Below are positions 63,830-64,000 of a stretch of DNA of 64,000 nucleotides, one piece after another. The DNA comes from Paraburkholderia sp. DHOC27 (GTDB lineage Bacteria > Pseudomonadota > Gammaproteobacteria > Burkholderiales > Burkholderiaceae). Where the stretch lies: positions 1 through 64,000 of the forward strand of contig NZ_QVQV01000001.1 in the NCBI RefSeq assembly GCF_003429005.1, in the 5' to 3' direction. The notes under the pieces are model-generated. The model was not told the DNA's origin. It was given only the letters and a program-made list of their open reading frames with translations, and made no database searches. Each line of letters starts with the position of its first letter. Position 1 is the first letter of the stretch. A program made the position numbers and the translations under genes.

Positions 63830-64000
63830 ATGGCGGAAATCAGTCGTGTCGCCTTGTTCGGCAAGCTCAATGCGCTCTGCTACAAGTCCGTCGAAAGCGC
63901 CACCGTATTGTGCAAACTGCGTGGCAATCCCTATGTCGAACTCGCGCATTGGCTCATGCAGATCGTCGAGACGCCCGGCTCCGATCTGCAGCGTCTGATT
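63830..64000 (+). CDS. tssH: T6SS sheath-disassembly ATPase TssH/ClpV (5' part)
   Basis: 57 codons before the window ends. AEISRVALFGKLNALCYKS and CKLRGNPYVELAHWL are the ClpV N-terminal domain, which binds contracted sheath; the AAA+ modules lie beyond. ATG at 63830 with GGAG 9 bp upstream. Confidence 0.9.
   Translation, partial: MAEISRVALFGKLNALCYKSVESATVLCKLRGNPYVELAHWLMQIVETPGSDLQRLI

Noticed and set aside
1..64000. tRNA genes, phage genes, integrases or IS transposases
   Set aside because: No T-loop GGTTCGAATCC-type sequence in a tRNA context, and no transposase or integrase motifs were seen on either strand, including beside the T6SS segment and the inverted repeat.

Overview
The window reads as chromosomal DNA of a Burkholderiaceae bacterium, most like Paraburkholderia or Caballeronia. 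The signs are high GC with strong GC3 codon bias, a Liv-type ABC operon next to CoA ligases, pcaQ/pcaHG, an acidic H-NS variant of the Burkholderia kind, adjacent recBCD and sbcDC, and a type VI secretion (T6SS) cluster in Burkholderia style. The assignment rests on protein and leader resemblance from memory, not on a database search.

Layout. 1-803: leader and P1-type promoter of an rRNA operon leaving the window to the left, then the control region of rpoD. 804-3259: rpoD and a small LprI-like secreted protein. 3296-13212: a ten-kilobase minus-strand run of eight genes (substrate-binding protein, livHMGF, acetoacetyl-CoA synthetase, FAH-family hydrolase, FAD-linked oxidase), a candidate uptake and catabolism operon for an organic acid. 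Divergent from it is an acyl-CoA ligase gene preceded by a translationally coupled 31-codon ORF. 15264-22306: envelope and housekeeping genes (alpha/beta hydrolase, lipoproteins, GT4 glycosyltransferase, PQQ-type beta-propeller, DUF2231 and GFA-family proteins) with a candidate small RNA at about 19.1 kb. 22502-27049: aromatic catabolism (XRE-cupin regulator, HPPD-family dioxygenase, PcaQ, protocatechuate 3,4-dioxygenase). 27050-28226: no gene, but four 93-bp tandem repeats and a large inverted repeat. 28227-31351: NnrU-like membrane protein, H-NS-like protein, LysE exporter, cold shock protein, small conserved ORF.

31412-48235: acyl-CoA ligase, a broken OmpR-type response regulator, then recC-recB-recD (minus) divergent from sbcD-sbcC (plus); together these are the main double-strand-end processing nucleases of the cell. 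48352-50712: D-amino acid dehydrogenase and a xylitol/sorbitol-type dehydrogenase.

50928-64000: T6SS cluster. A plus-strand cargo operon (DUF2169 adaptor, thiolase-like protein lacking its catalytic residues, DUF4150/PAAR-like effector with a nuclease-like C-terminus) runs head-on into a minus-strand operon (hcp, vgrG, DUF6484, TIGR02270, SUKH-type immunity protein). Divergent from hcp is the structural operon: a second Hcp-like gene, tssE, tssF, tssG and the start of tssH (clpV). The most interesting part is this convergent effector/immunity module with its dead thiolase-like protein.
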